The notes under the pieces were generated by a model. It did not search any database and had not been told where the DNA came from. It worked only from the letters and a program-made list of their open reading frames with translations. From positions 247,047,436 to 247,111,435 of the forward strand of contig OZ005648.1 of assembly GCA_963930645.1 (NCBI GenBank): a stretch of DNA of 64,000 nt, given 5' to 3'. The position numbers and the translations under genes were made by a program. Position 1 is the first letter of the stretch; each line of letters starts with the position of its first letter. The stretch comes from Salticus scenicus (taxonomy: Eukaryota; Arthropoda; Arachnida; Araneae; Salticidae). Positions 13,187-25,400 of this stretch are shown here, one piece after another.

Positions 13187-14917
13187 TTAATATATATGTT
13201 GCCGTTAAAACGCAAAATCTGTTAATATGCAGATTACCTAGCTAATCTGCAGATTAACTAAAATGACCCGTTAAAGTGCGGAATAAAGTGTTTTCCGCAT
13301 TTTAACTAGGTAATCTGCAGATTAACTGTTTCAGTATCGTTAAAGTTCAAATGTTTGTTTCGAGCCTTAGTTTTTTTTTTACATTCACTATGACGTCAAA
13401 CAGCCATGTGATACAGATACGCGAATGACCTTCAAACATAACTAAAACTTTTTCCCCTTCACTTCCACTACGCTATGATGATAAACCGATAAACGGAAAA
13501 CGCAAAATGTGGAGGATGGAAGCCATGATTAGGTTTATTATTATAACTAACACAAAATCTAAAGTAACAAGTAAGTTATAATTGTTTTAATTTTGATTTT
13601 ATTTCTATCTTTTTTAATTCTGTCAATATAACTTTGATAAGGGTCTGTATTTTATTAATGAAATTTAATCTTAATTAAAAGCTGTCTCTCGTGAAACTCC
13701 ATTTTGAATTATGAATATTAGATTTACATTACAGTAATTATTTCCTTCCGAACTAAAACTATTAAACCATAACTTTTTAAAACTAATTTATTTTAAAATT
13801 GATTTAAATTACTATTACTTACTGGGAAAAAAAAAAAAAGATATATTAATTATTAACTTTGAAAAATATTATGGCATTTAATAAATACTTAATATGAAAT
13901 CTTTGTACATTTTTTAGCATTTCATTACATTTTTTTTTTTTTTCTCTTTCAGTTTCAAGTTTCCTGTACATATTTTATATATCATGACTATATTTTTATT
14001 TATTTATTTATTTATTTATTTTATTTTATTTTATTTTATTTTTTGTTCGCTTTTTCAAATAATTTCGTTGTAGATCACATAAAAAGCTTTAATAAAGGTT
14101 TTTTTTTTTTTTTTTTTAATTAATATATTTGCTAAACTTGTGCAGATATATGTATGCTACAAAATATAGTTTAATAAAGCATTGAAAACTGTCATTTTAA
14201 TTTTCATGCATTCTGAAAAATGTTAAAGCAGTTTTAATTATTTGAAGTACTTCTTAAATAATGCTTCTGATTTGTCTAATTTAATATTTCTAGTAATATT
14301 TTATATAATTTAATATTTCTAGTATTTAAATAGTAATAGCAATATAAGTTGTTAATAAAACTTTTTTTTTTTTTTTTTTTTAAATTTTAAATTGTTAAAT
14401 ATTTTTATTTTGAAAAGAAATCGTTACTGTATTACAATTCTAACATTCATTTATAAAATAGAATTTATTGAAAACTATTAAAGCTATTATATTTCATATT
14501 AAAAATGAATAACATCTTCAAACTTATATTGACAGAATAAAAAAGATGAAATAAATAAAAAATAAAACAAATATAACTTTAAAAGATATAAAAATTAAAA
14601 CACATACAGATTAAAATAAGTAAAGAAATAAATAAAAAAGAAAAGAAAACTATTTTTTTTTTTTTCCGAATGAAAAAACAAATACAACACAGTGTGCTGT
14701 AAAATTACAACACCAGATACCTTATTTTCACTTTAACTAGTGCCTAGTAGGTAATGTGCAGATTATCTAGGTAATTTGCAGATTACCTAGGTAATTTAAG
14801 AAATAAAACAATTTTCCTCACTTTAACGGATCACCCTAGTTAATGTGCAGATTACCTAGCTAATCTGCAGATTAACTGATTTCTGCACTTTAGCGGTAAC
14901 ATATGTTAATATATATG
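13187..14917. mobile_element. 1.7-kb TIR element with repeated CTGCAGATTA boxes
   Basis: The left end (from 13199) reads TTGCCGTTAAAACGCAAAAT. The right end (reverse, to about 14899) reads TTACCGCTAAAGTGCAGAAA. After both come the same subterminal boxes: GTTAATCTGCAGATTA types, TTACCTAG/CTAGGTAA types and a CCGTTAAAGTG box, giving imperfect inverted ends of about 95 bp. The sequence TTAATATATATG occurs at 13187-13198 and 14906-14917. Part of it is probably the target duplication, but the AT-rich flank makes its exact length ambiguous. The interior has no open frame of note. Confidence 0.7.
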
Positions 14918-14984
14918 AATTTTTCGTTACAAATATATCCGATTTCGACGCTTAACGCGAAACCCACTTGTAAGCCTTCATTGA

Positions 14985-15650
14985 GATGAGGATGAGGACA
15001 GAATTAACCCAGAGCAATTTTTGCAATACAGAAAAGCTGACCAAAAACACCTCGGGCCAGAATGGGTGTTGTGTTGGTGTATTGATTTAGCCAATTTTCT
15101 ACACGTGGGACCTAGGCCTGAGCGGAATACCTTCTCGGCCTGGGTCCCATATTCACGCAAGTTTTGGAGAAAACTTCGATACAGCAAATGAACGCAATCT
15201 GGGTTTGATCCCAGCACTTTCCGTCTACCAGCTTTGTGTTGTGTGGTGTGGGGCTGTTGGTGTCAAAGCCGATTACTTATTCATGGAACTTAGGCCATGG
15301 TGGAATGTTCTCCATGAGAGGAGGGTCTTTCTAAGATATCCTATTTTTTATTTACGTGAATTTCGGAGAAAATTACGAAAAAATGCGAACATTTAGGTTG
15401 ATAAATGCAACTTGGATTCGAACGACACATCCCGTCTACCAGCTTTGAGAGCAGAAGCTCTCGGCCGTTGGTGCGTTTGATGGGGAGGCTATTAATAACG
15501 ACATATTGAGAGCAGAATCACTCATTCACTGGGCTGGATGAGTTATACAGTTAATATAAGGGGTCCTCAGTGTAGGTTTCGAACTTACTTTCCTCTATAC
15601 ATGAAGACTGTTAGTGGAATGATCAGTCCGACCACTCGTCGCGTCGCAGA
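14985..15650. repeat. Composite SINE-like repeat, partly tandem
   Basis: Two related halves follow one another. Each has a GGCCTGAGCGG or GGCCATGGTGG box, a TTC.GGAGAAAA box, a TTTGATCCC or ATTCGAACG box resembling a pol III B-box, and CCGTCTACCAGCTTTG (about 15221 and 15430, 208 bp apart). A third piece follows (15540-15650). A related fragment lies at 41895-42005. The open frames across here are not supported as genes. Confidence 0.5.
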
Positions 15651-16270
15651 AGAAAATTTCCATTTTGTCAAATTATTTTTATTTAGTAAAAATACATTAA
15701 AACTCTTCTTATCATTTGCTATTACATTTTTAATACTTGGGTATTACTTCGCTTTCAAAATATAGTTACTTTTTTTTTTTTTTTTTTTAAGAATAAGATT
15801 TTTTTTTCTTTCTTTTTTTTCTTAAAAATAAAAAAAGGCTGCACAAAAAATTACAAGCCCTTGTTTCTCTTAAAATTGCAATTGCAATATACATATGAAA
15901 TAATAAGTGCAGTTTCTATTAGTTCCATGTTAGATGAGAAGTTGTGAACCCAATCCTATGATTCAAATGGTCTCATCATGCATTTACCTTACTGTAATTA
16001 TCTAAGTTTTTCTATTAGGGTCAGATAATATAAATGATTTTGTTATTTTTACCCTAATAATCTTTTTTATTTTTTGTCAGTATGTGTGTTTGTGTTTTTC
16101 CTCCGTTTCTTAGCGTTTTCTCCACGCAAATCCATACTATATGTGGTCACATTTAAGTTAAGAAATCGCATTCTGATGAGTCAAATGCCCTACCTGCTCT
16201 TTGATGCATTTAACGTATCTTAATATTTTGCTTTATTTTTATTTTTATTTTTTATTTTTATTTTTTTAAG
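15651..16270. other. Non-genic AT-rich DNA
   Basis: It contains poly-T tracts near 15770-15790 and 15800-15830. No feature can be supported. Confidence 0.55.
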
Positions 16271-16277
16271 GATATTA

Positions 16278-16530
16278 CCCCCCCCCCCCCCTAAAAATAA
16301 TCTGAAGTTATTCTAGAGAAAATAGTATTTTCTTAATATTTTCTTCAAATATTTAAAAATATTTTGAAGATTTATCTTTTTCTATAAAATATCTTAAGAA
16401 ATTTTAAAGAAATTTTAAAGAAATTTTGTAAACTTTCTTAAGAATGGGCCAAATAACTTAAGATATTCTGTAAATTTTCTCTAATAATACCTGCAGGATA
16501 TCTGGAGATTATTTTTAGTGCCCCCCCCCC
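16278..16530. mobile_element. Small MITE bordered by C-runs on both sides
   Basis: The left inner end is CTAAAAATAATCT at 16291 and the right inner end is AGATTATTTTTAGTG ending at 16520, an inverted pair. AGAGAAAAT is also inverted, at about 16314-16323 and 16475-16484. C-runs of about 10-14 bases lie outside both ends on the same strand, so the C-runs themselves are not inverted copies. No coding capacity. Confidence 0.55.
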
Positions 16531-17443
16531 TTGTTTTCATACTTTTTACTGCGTGCTTTTTCTTTTTTCCGCTTTTCTGTGCCTTTTTCCCCTATGCAGT
16601 ACCATTTCAGTATGATGGTCGAAACCAATCTCCTATGCTGTAAGGTGAACAACTAAATGAGCGATATAACTCGCCAACGAAGAGAATTAAATGAAAACAA
16701 ATATGTGTTTAAAACTGGAATTTACCTTTAAACATTGCTTTCTCCAGATCTTTTAAAGTCTGAGTAATCATTTGCTGCTTGTCGATTGGTTTATTGTTTA
16801 CTACATGTGAATATATCAATATATTATAATTTTCCCAGTAAATTATTAATTTCATGAAAATTAATTTTGTTCGTATGTAAAACTAAGGGAATTAAATTAT
16901 ACAAAATTTTCAGAGCATAAGTGAAATAGTTTAGACATTATTAAAATGGTTTGAAACTGCACTGCTTGTGAAATAAATGAATCACATCTTGTAATGCATC
17001 CATTTGCTGAAAATTACACTCTGCCTTTTACTTTTCGTTGTGATCTTAATTTTGATAGAGCTCGAGCATGAAGATCTTTTCTGAGAGTGTCAATTCATCT
17101 AATGAATCGAATGCTTAAATCCCAGAAGAATTAGATAATTATTTCTCAATAGCAACTCAGACAGACAGAGAGAGAAAAGGTTTTGTTTAATAATTGATAT
17201 CGTTATGTAATTAAACTTTTTAAGTAAGTCATAATTAGAATCTGAACTTAAGATTCAGAACTATTAGGGTTTGTACATAACTACATATATAACTATAGGG
17301 GTATATATAACTATTTAATTATAAACTATGCCACCATCAAAATGGTTCATATTGGTATTGCTTTTCTAAAGAAAAAGGTAAATATTGGTAACGTATATAT
17401 AAATATTATAAAAAAAATAATATATCATGCATGCATAATTTTG

Positions 17444-17487
<44 letters not shown>

Positions 17488-18551
17488 TTGTATAAGTTCC
17501 AGACTTAATTTATGTGTTCATGTAAAACACTACAGGAAAAATTAAGCATCTTTAAAAAATTTCTCATAGTTCTCAAACAATTTCTTTTTAAATGAATCCC
17601 ATTGATCACCATTTCCAGAAAGCATTCTTTTCTGATATGCGTTTCTGTGTAAATATTTCTTCACATACAGTTTTAAAATATTTCCACATTTGAAGTAGAA
17701 TATGAAATTTAAAATTAGTATTTTCACAAAACAGTTATAAAATATTTTTCATTTTACATTTGAAAAAGTTTTTCAATTACTTATTGGCAAAATAGGAATT
17801 ATTTAATATTTTGGTGAAGTTAAATATTTTTCGATGGAATTCTCAGAAGTTTTGATGATTTGGTTGCTGCTCGTTAATAGGAAATTTTCGAATTTAATTC
17901 CCATACTAATTTGGGTGTAATAGTAGTATGAAATATTTAATGTAAATTCTGTCTTGTGAAAAAAAAATAATGATTGTTTGAATTTCAAGTTACTAATTAT
18001 AGAGTGTGTATAAGACATTGCATGAATAACTTACAAATGTTCCTAAATAGTTTCTCCGCTTTTTAAAAGACCCACACACAAAAATATTGTCACTTGTTAA
18101 TATGCCTCTTTTCCAACAGTCATTTAGACCCATCTGTCTGCGAAATCATTGGAGCTCTGTTCTTCAGCTCCCGGGTGCCAGATTCAGGCATGGGTATTTT
18201 TAGTTGTTCGAAATCCACACTTTAAGCCATAGGTTTCTGTATAAAAAGTCTTAATGTGAAAAAAGATGACCTTGGGATGACTACCCCAATTCAACCTAAT
18301 GTAAGTTATTTCTAAGCGCTTTTCTAAGTTTATCTGAAACATTTATTGTTATGTATACTGTGCATTAAACGCACACATTCTTTTTTTTTTTAAGCGCACA
18401 TGCTGATATTCTTTTCCCCAAATGTTTTACTTATTTGTATCACAACTAAGTACAATCAACTATTAAGAGTTAATAATTCTAATTTCTATTTTTACGCTAC
18501 TTTTATATTCTTAATAGCTTCATGAAATTTAAAGAAGTTATGTATAAGTAA

Positions 18552-18591
<40 letters not shown>

Positions 18592-19608
18592 CCTCTACTT
18601 CTTCAGACAAAATAGCAAGTTTTCTCCGAAATTTTCCTACAGCGATCGTTGCAGAGAGTATCTTTGTAAAACAGCCAGTTGTTGTTCTATGCGAGTTATT
18701 GCACTCAAAATGGCAGATTACTGTTACAAACTAGTAGTATGTTGTGGTCATCACAAAACTTTCTTTTATATCATTTTATATAACAGCACTATACAAGCCG
18801 ATTGTCATGCACATAAAATTAATCATAACTTCTCACAATAAAGATTTTACTCATGCATTTCGGTGTAATTTAGCCAAAAGATGCTGAGATGTAGCCATAT
18901 GGAAATTATAGAAGGTGTATAAGAACAATACCACCTATGAGCCAAACTAACCCAAAGTAAGTAAACATTCTTTTTAATAATGGCCATCTCTCAACATCAA
19001 GTTTCGTGCACTTATACGCTTTAGAAATTAAGATGTAACCTATCCATATACGGGAGAAAACTGCAGCACAGCAATGTCCTCTGTCGGCTTATATGCATCC
19101 AAACTGAATTAGTATGGTTTTTCGTGATGTCTCTCTCGTATATAAAATTTTGTACAATTGTACACAATAGAGGTTGAGGTATAACCTTCCAATAACTGGG
19201 GAAATTTTCATCACAGCAGTACTATCTGTTGCTCAATATGCACCAATAGTTGATCAATTCCAATTTAACTCAAACGTGTAACTAATTCTGTGTTTATAAC
19301 CTAGAGCTGCCATAAAACTTTTATCACACAGTCAAACAGATGGACAATTTCTCAAAATGGTCAAATCGTGTCCAAGACATCTCAAAACATTCAAATCCAT
19401 TAAACACTTGAACCAAAAAGTTTTACAAATCTAATACATTATTCTGTGAACATAGAAAAAGTAAAAATATATCAAAGAGTAAATTTTATTTCTATGAACA
19501 TTGTTATAATTATTATCATCATCATTTGGTCATAAAATAAAAATTAAATTTCTTTTTCCCTCTTTCTTTCTTTAATAAGATTTTAAATGCTCTTTTTACT
19601 TGTAAACG
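16531..19608. other. Gene-free AT-rich stretch
   Basis: It holds long homopolymers (poly-A at about 17444-17471, poly-T at about 18555-18587). No exon, RNA gene or complete mobile element is recognised. A more GC-balanced patch at 18110-18310 may be an old dispersed repeat. Confidence 0.55.
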
Positions 19609-21811
19609 ATTTTTTTTACTTTCTTCTATATGTAATATAGAGAAAGTATTGGATTCGCGAAAATTTTCGACCTCCGTTTTTTGACGGATCTACACGTTTT
19701 GGGATGTCCTGAACACGAATTGATAGTTTTTAAAAAATGTCTGCCTGTGCGTCTGTCTGTCTGTCTGTCTGTCTGTCTGTATCATTTTTTTGTGGACGCT
19801 GTATCTCACGAACCAATGAATGAAATTTAACCAAACTTGTTATTTAGTTGCACCCTGACATGAACTGGTGCCCATTCGATTTGGGGATCAATAGCTCAAC
19901 AGGTGGCGCTGTGATCCCATTTTATGCAAATTTTTAACATGGCAGCATAGGACAAAAATTCGTTTAAATGTACATAATGAGAGTTATTTTAAACTTGTGA
20001 CTGTAAAATTAATATGAATTATTGATAATAGTAGTAGTTAACTAGGAAAAAAATTTTGTGCATGTGGGGGCATCGGTTCTCCCCCCCTGGGGGGAAGTAC
20101 CCCCCCGGGGAAGTAAATTTTCAAGATGGGTATCTTTCGAAAGGTCTCGTTGATATTAGTAATAGTTAACTGGGAAAAAATTTTTGTGCATGTGGGGGCA
20201 TCGGTTCCCCCCCCCCGAAGTACCCACCCGGTGGGGGAAATGTTTCAAGATGGGTATCTTTCGAAAGGTCTCGTCAATACCTTTAAAACGAATGGTTGAA
20301 CCATAAATCTGTGATAATTTAAAACAGTTATCGATTTTTTACTTTCTTCTATATGTAATATAGAGAAAGTATTGGATTCGCGAAAATTTTCGACCTCCGT
20401 TTTTTGATGGATTTACATGTTTTGGGATGTCTAGATTACGAATTAATAGTTTTTAGAAAATGTCTGTCTGTCTGTCTGTCTGTATCATTTTTTTGTGGAC
20501 GCTGTATCTCACGAACCAATGAATGAAATTTAACCAAACTTGGTATTTAGTTGCACCCTGACATGAACTAGTGCCCATTCGATTTGGGGATCAATAGCTC
20601 AACAGGTGGCGCTGTGATCGCATTTTATGCAAATTTTTAACATGGCAGCATAGGACAAAATTCCGTATAAATGGGCATAATGAGAGTTATTTTAAACTTG
20701 TGATTGTAAAATTAATATGAATTATTGATAATAGTAGTAGTTAACTAGGAAAAAAAATTGTGCATGGGAGGGCATCGGTTCCCCCCTGGGGGGGAAGTAC
20801 CCCCCGGGGGGGTTAAATTTTGAAGATGGGTATTATTCGAAAGATCTCGTCAATACCTTTAAAACGAATGGTTGAACCATAAATCTGTGATAATTTAAAA
20901 CAAAGTTATCGATTTTTTTTACTTTTAACAAAAAAAAAAAAAAAAAAAAAATCGTATTTTTTTTTTTTTTTTTTTTTTAACGAAACTTTACCAAACTTGG
21001 TATTTAGTTGGTCCCCGACATAAACTGGTGCTGATTGTATTTGGGGATCAATAGCTCAACAGGTGGCGCTGTGATAGTATTTTATCTAAATTTTTAACAT
21101 GGCAGTATAGGACAGAAATTCGTATAAATGTGCATAATAAGAGTTATTTTAAACTTGTGATTGTAAAATCAATATGAATTATTGATAATAGTAGTATGTA
21201 ACTAGGAAAAAAAAATTGTGCATGGGGGGGCATCGCTTCCCCCCCCTAGGGGGAAATACCCCTCAGGGGGGGGGGGGTAAATTTTCACAATGGGTATCTT
21301 TTGAAAGATCTCGTTGATAATATTAGTAGTTAACTAGGAAAAAATTTTTGTGCATGTGGAGGCATCGGTTCCCCTCGCATTTTTTCTAAATTTTTAACAT
21401 GGCAGTATAGGACAGAATTTCGTATAAATGTACATAATGAGAGTTATTTTTAACTTGTGATTGTAAAATTAATATGAGTTATTGATAATAGTAATAGTTA
21501 ACTAGGAAAAAATTTCTGTGCATGTGGGGGCATCGCTTACCCCCCTGGGGGGAAGTACCCCCCCGTGGGGGGTAAATTTTCAAGATGGGTATCTTTCGAA
21601 AGATCTCGTCAATACCTTTAAAACGAATGGTTGAACTATAAAACTGTGATAATTTAAAACAAAGTTATCGATTTTTTTTACTTTTAACGAAAAAAAAAAA
21701 AGGAAAAAAATCGTATTTTTTTTTTTTTTTTAATATTGTTACTGATTGAATATGTATATAGGAAAATATAGAAGAAAGTCTTGTGGTGGCCACAATATAC
21801 TAGTTTAATTT
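19609..21811. repeat. Three-unit tandem block of a dispersed repeat with C/G runs
   Basis: Unit 1 starts at about 19609, unit 2 at about 20332 and unit 3 at about 20908. Units 1 and 2 open with ACTTTCTTCTATATGTAATA and AGAGAAAGTATTGGATTCGC. They continue with a GTCT microsatellite, CAACAGGTGGCGCTGTGAT, TTTTTAACATGGCAG, GTGCATGTGGGGGCATCG and an inverted CCCC...GGGG patch, and close with AAAACGAATGGTTGAACCAT. Units 1 and 3 carry an extra internal duplication of the GGGGGCATCG segment. The block ends with AGAAGAAAGTCTTGTGGTGG and ACAATATACTAGTT. Related copies lie near 10087 and 28930. Confidence 0.7.
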
Positions 21812-21989
21812 GTTGTAACTGCTTACTAATTCTGAAAACACAATTGAATTTTAAGGAGGGAAAAAAATCAACCCCTACAAAGTAGGCTTAATATTTCATA
21901 TTTCGTCAACCGAACACATCAACCGAAACATGCATAAAAAATTATGATTACGCAAACATCTCGTATCAAAATCACTGTCTCAACCCCAG

Positions 21990-22440
21990 CTAAGAAATCA
22001 TACTTCCCTACAGGTCGCTCTTGCTCTGTGTGCTCCTCGTGCTTTCTCAAAACCGCATCCAAATAAAGTGCATATTCCGGCCATCTGCCGACATTCCCAC
22101 GCCAACTCTCTGGAATATTGAATCCAAAAGAGGGATCTCACTGTTAAATGAAAATACACCGGCAAAAGATTTATTTATTTGCTTATAAAGATGTCGACTC
22201 TCCGATGTTGTTGATCATCCGAGAGAAAAGTTGCTGGAAAATTATTTGAGTGATGGTCGGACTGGAGAATCTTCTCAGAGTTTTCACGCTTGAAAAATAG
22301 GATCTCTGTGTTAAAGAGTTTGACTCTACATGAAAAGCGCGTGTGTACACGGCCATGTGTGGAGGGAAGATGTTTAAGAAAAGTTGAAGAAGATTTGGAT
22401 GTTTAACCGGCTAAAGGGTTGTTGGTAGAGAGAGAAATGG
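21990..22440. other. GC-enriched block of unknown nature
   Basis: This ~450-bp stretch is clearly richer in G+C than its surroundings and is free of homopolymers. One frame stays open for about 35 codons after a CCCTACAG acceptor-like site near 22012, but it ends in TGA without a good donor. It could be a non-coding exon, a promoter region or part of an old LTR. The sequence alone does not decide. Confidence 0.3.
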
Positions 22441-25400
22441 GTTGAAAAGTATTTAAAATTTGAATTTATCATTTTAATTGTTGAAACGATTAATCGCAAA
22501 ATTCTTTAAAACTTTCAACATCCAAAAATTTTGTAAGTTAAGAATACTTTAAAAGAGAAAAATACAAGTTTGGCAGCAGTTTACACTTCTGTTACCTGGC
22601 ATCATTATAAAAATGCACGTGTTCTGATTACTAAAATTTTATTAAAATGTAAATTATAGTAAAAGATAACTATGAATTTTATTTATTGTAATGTATGTTA
22701 TTTGGAATATATCAACAAATTATTATAATCTGCTATTTGCATTAACAATATGGAAATTAGCAATACTTCATGTAGGTATGTTCATGAAACATTTAAACTC
22801 AATTAGGTTGACATTATTGCAAATTATTACAATATTATAAATCAGAAATTTTTTTTTTTGGAGTAGGGGGGGGGGGATAATAATTATTTCAAGATGCATC
22901 CTATGTGTGATTAAAGTAAAAGAATATATAAAGTTTTTGAGTAAAAAAATATTAAATGGCATTAATCGCTGAGATTTCATTATTTAGTATATAAAATACA
23001 AGATAACATTTTTAATAATTTATATCATTTCAAAAGCAAATATATACAAATAGTCTGCACGGTGAGAAAGTTCAAATACATCTTTATGGAATTTTATATA
23101 TGTTAGACAACCTTTCCCCTCCTTTAGAATCTTTATTCACTATTTCAGATTTTTCAATTCTATCTGAAAATAAATATGGCTAATCTTTCTGGCTTTTTGG
23201 CGTCTACGTTCAGCTTATTCGGAACTGCTTATATTCTGCAAGATTTTATTTAAAACAGATGAGTTCTTACAATTATTATTATTACTAATATTGTTAATTT
23301 TAAAATTTCGAAAGATCAAATAACAGCAAGTAAAAAATAAAAAAAAATTGAAAATTCATTAAGTAATGAATAAATAAATATGTAAAAGACGTTTATGCGA
23401 AGTTCTAGAAGAATCCTTTACGGGATTTGAAACCGAGAGCATCTAGAAGCAAACTACACATCAACAAAATGAAAATCCTTCTTGCATTGGAAATTCATTG
23501 TATTTTGTAATTCAAAACATATAATTACTGTTAAAACGTTGTAGTCTCGTTAATGTAACATAGTGACAAATGAACCAATTTATCTTGCCGAGAGTGTTAA
23601 CTGAGTCTAAATTGGTGACAAAGTATATTAATACTATACATAGCGAAAGAATGATCAATGAAAATGGAATAATTAAATGAAATATCTTGAACAAAAATTT
23701 AAAACTTCAATTTATTCTATTAAAATGTTAATTTTAAACGCAATGAGTGACGTAGAAAGATTAAGAGTATTATTAAAGTTAGAAATAGATCAATCACCAA
23801 AATAATTCTCAAAAAAAAAAAAAGTAGTACATAAGAAAAAGTGTATTCTGAGAACAAAAAAGACATAATTATAAAAGTAATTGAACGTTTTGAACTGTTC
23901 TCTAGATACATTTACCAGAAATTCATGAGTGCAAAATCACTCTTTGTAATTCCAGAAGCTCATTATCAACTAAAAATAGCTCTTCCAAATATCAATGTCT
24001 AAGGCAACGTAAATAACCTTTAAACCTAACACTGTTAATAATGAATTATTATTATTATTAAAAGGACTTTTGAAAAACATACGAATTTATTGCCTTCTAG
24101 ACATCTGAATATATTTAAAACAATCTTTTAACCATATTATACATGTACAATTACCATTGCATGTACAAGCAAGATCATCATAATTATGATAAATAGATTA
24201 CTTTAACTCTGTTTCCTTATTATATTCATTTTATATAGAATAGTATCAGTTAGTCCCTTCCTTCTTGCGACTGTCAAAATCACAAGTTGGGGTTTCGCTC
24301 TCTATTTATCGTACCCTTGATATTTCCAGATTGAAACTTTGAAAAAATAAATAAATAAAAGCACAAAAATTATCCCATACACGGAATTGTTTTTTATTTG
24401 TTCTGATTTTACATATGAGAATATGTAAGTAACCTTAGTGAAGTTAGCCCCAACCGTTAGCCCCAACCTAATTAATTTATAATGGTATATAACTGCTTTA
24501 TTTTAAAATTGTGTATATATATATATATAAGTGTCGCAGTTTCGTTCGTTTTTCCGTTTCCGCTGAGTGTCGTGGCGTTCGTTTGTTTTTGCGCTTGCGT
24601 CACTTGAGACTCTGCCGAGTCTCTTGATATATGGTATTACTGTATTTTATCTTAACAAGAAATCACAAAATACCTTTTCCTTTAATTATCCATCTAACCT
24701 AAAGCTTAGTCAAAACACTCTAAATAATGAATCAATTAACTTTTTAGATCTAAAAATAATCTTTAATGGTAATAAAATTTACACAAACGACAAGATTTCA
24801 GTTTTAAAGTAAACTTGTTTACATATTTTAATTCCTGTCTGCATCTTTCGGTATATAGAAACGTCATCATTAACCACTTATTTCAAATAAATACTTTATG
24901 TTCTTCAAAGTATAAAATCAAAATATTAATAAATTGATCACAGCCACTGCTAAAATGGGTTCTTCTAAAAACGTTATACATTCTATTTCATATCCATAGC
25001 CTGTCTCTATCAGTATATTTATTTAAAAAATTAAAAAAAGAAAAAAGGGCACTTTTGTGCATTTTAACAAAAAAAAATAAAAAACATAAAAAAAAAAACA
25101 ATAATAAAGGTGGAGGTTGGGTAGGCAGATGTTTGATTACGGAGGATGGGTGGTGTTGTTTGGCTGGATGGTTGGATGGAATTGGGAATTTATATATATA
25201 TATATATATAAAGCAGAAAGAGCTGAAGGCCAGTTGCATTTACTTTGTATTAAAATTTATTATTTATTTTTCCTTAAATGTACAATTTCTTCATTATTGA
25301 GTTGTCAACTATTCTTAAAATTAGTAATCAAATACTAAAACACATAATAATCAATCAATAAATCAATAACCATGTTGCTGTCTGATATCATTATTATTCA

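Noticed and set aside
12892..13215. Overlapping frames on both strands (107 and 76 codons)
   Set aside because: Both coincide with a SINE copy and reflect its GC-richer sequence.
24567..25000. Reverse-transcriptase-like reading (SINFLDLKIIFNGNKIY)
   Set aside because: The FLDL-type segment is suggestive of a Penelope-like reverse transcriptase, but it is too short and the flanking frames carry stops without other conserved motifs.
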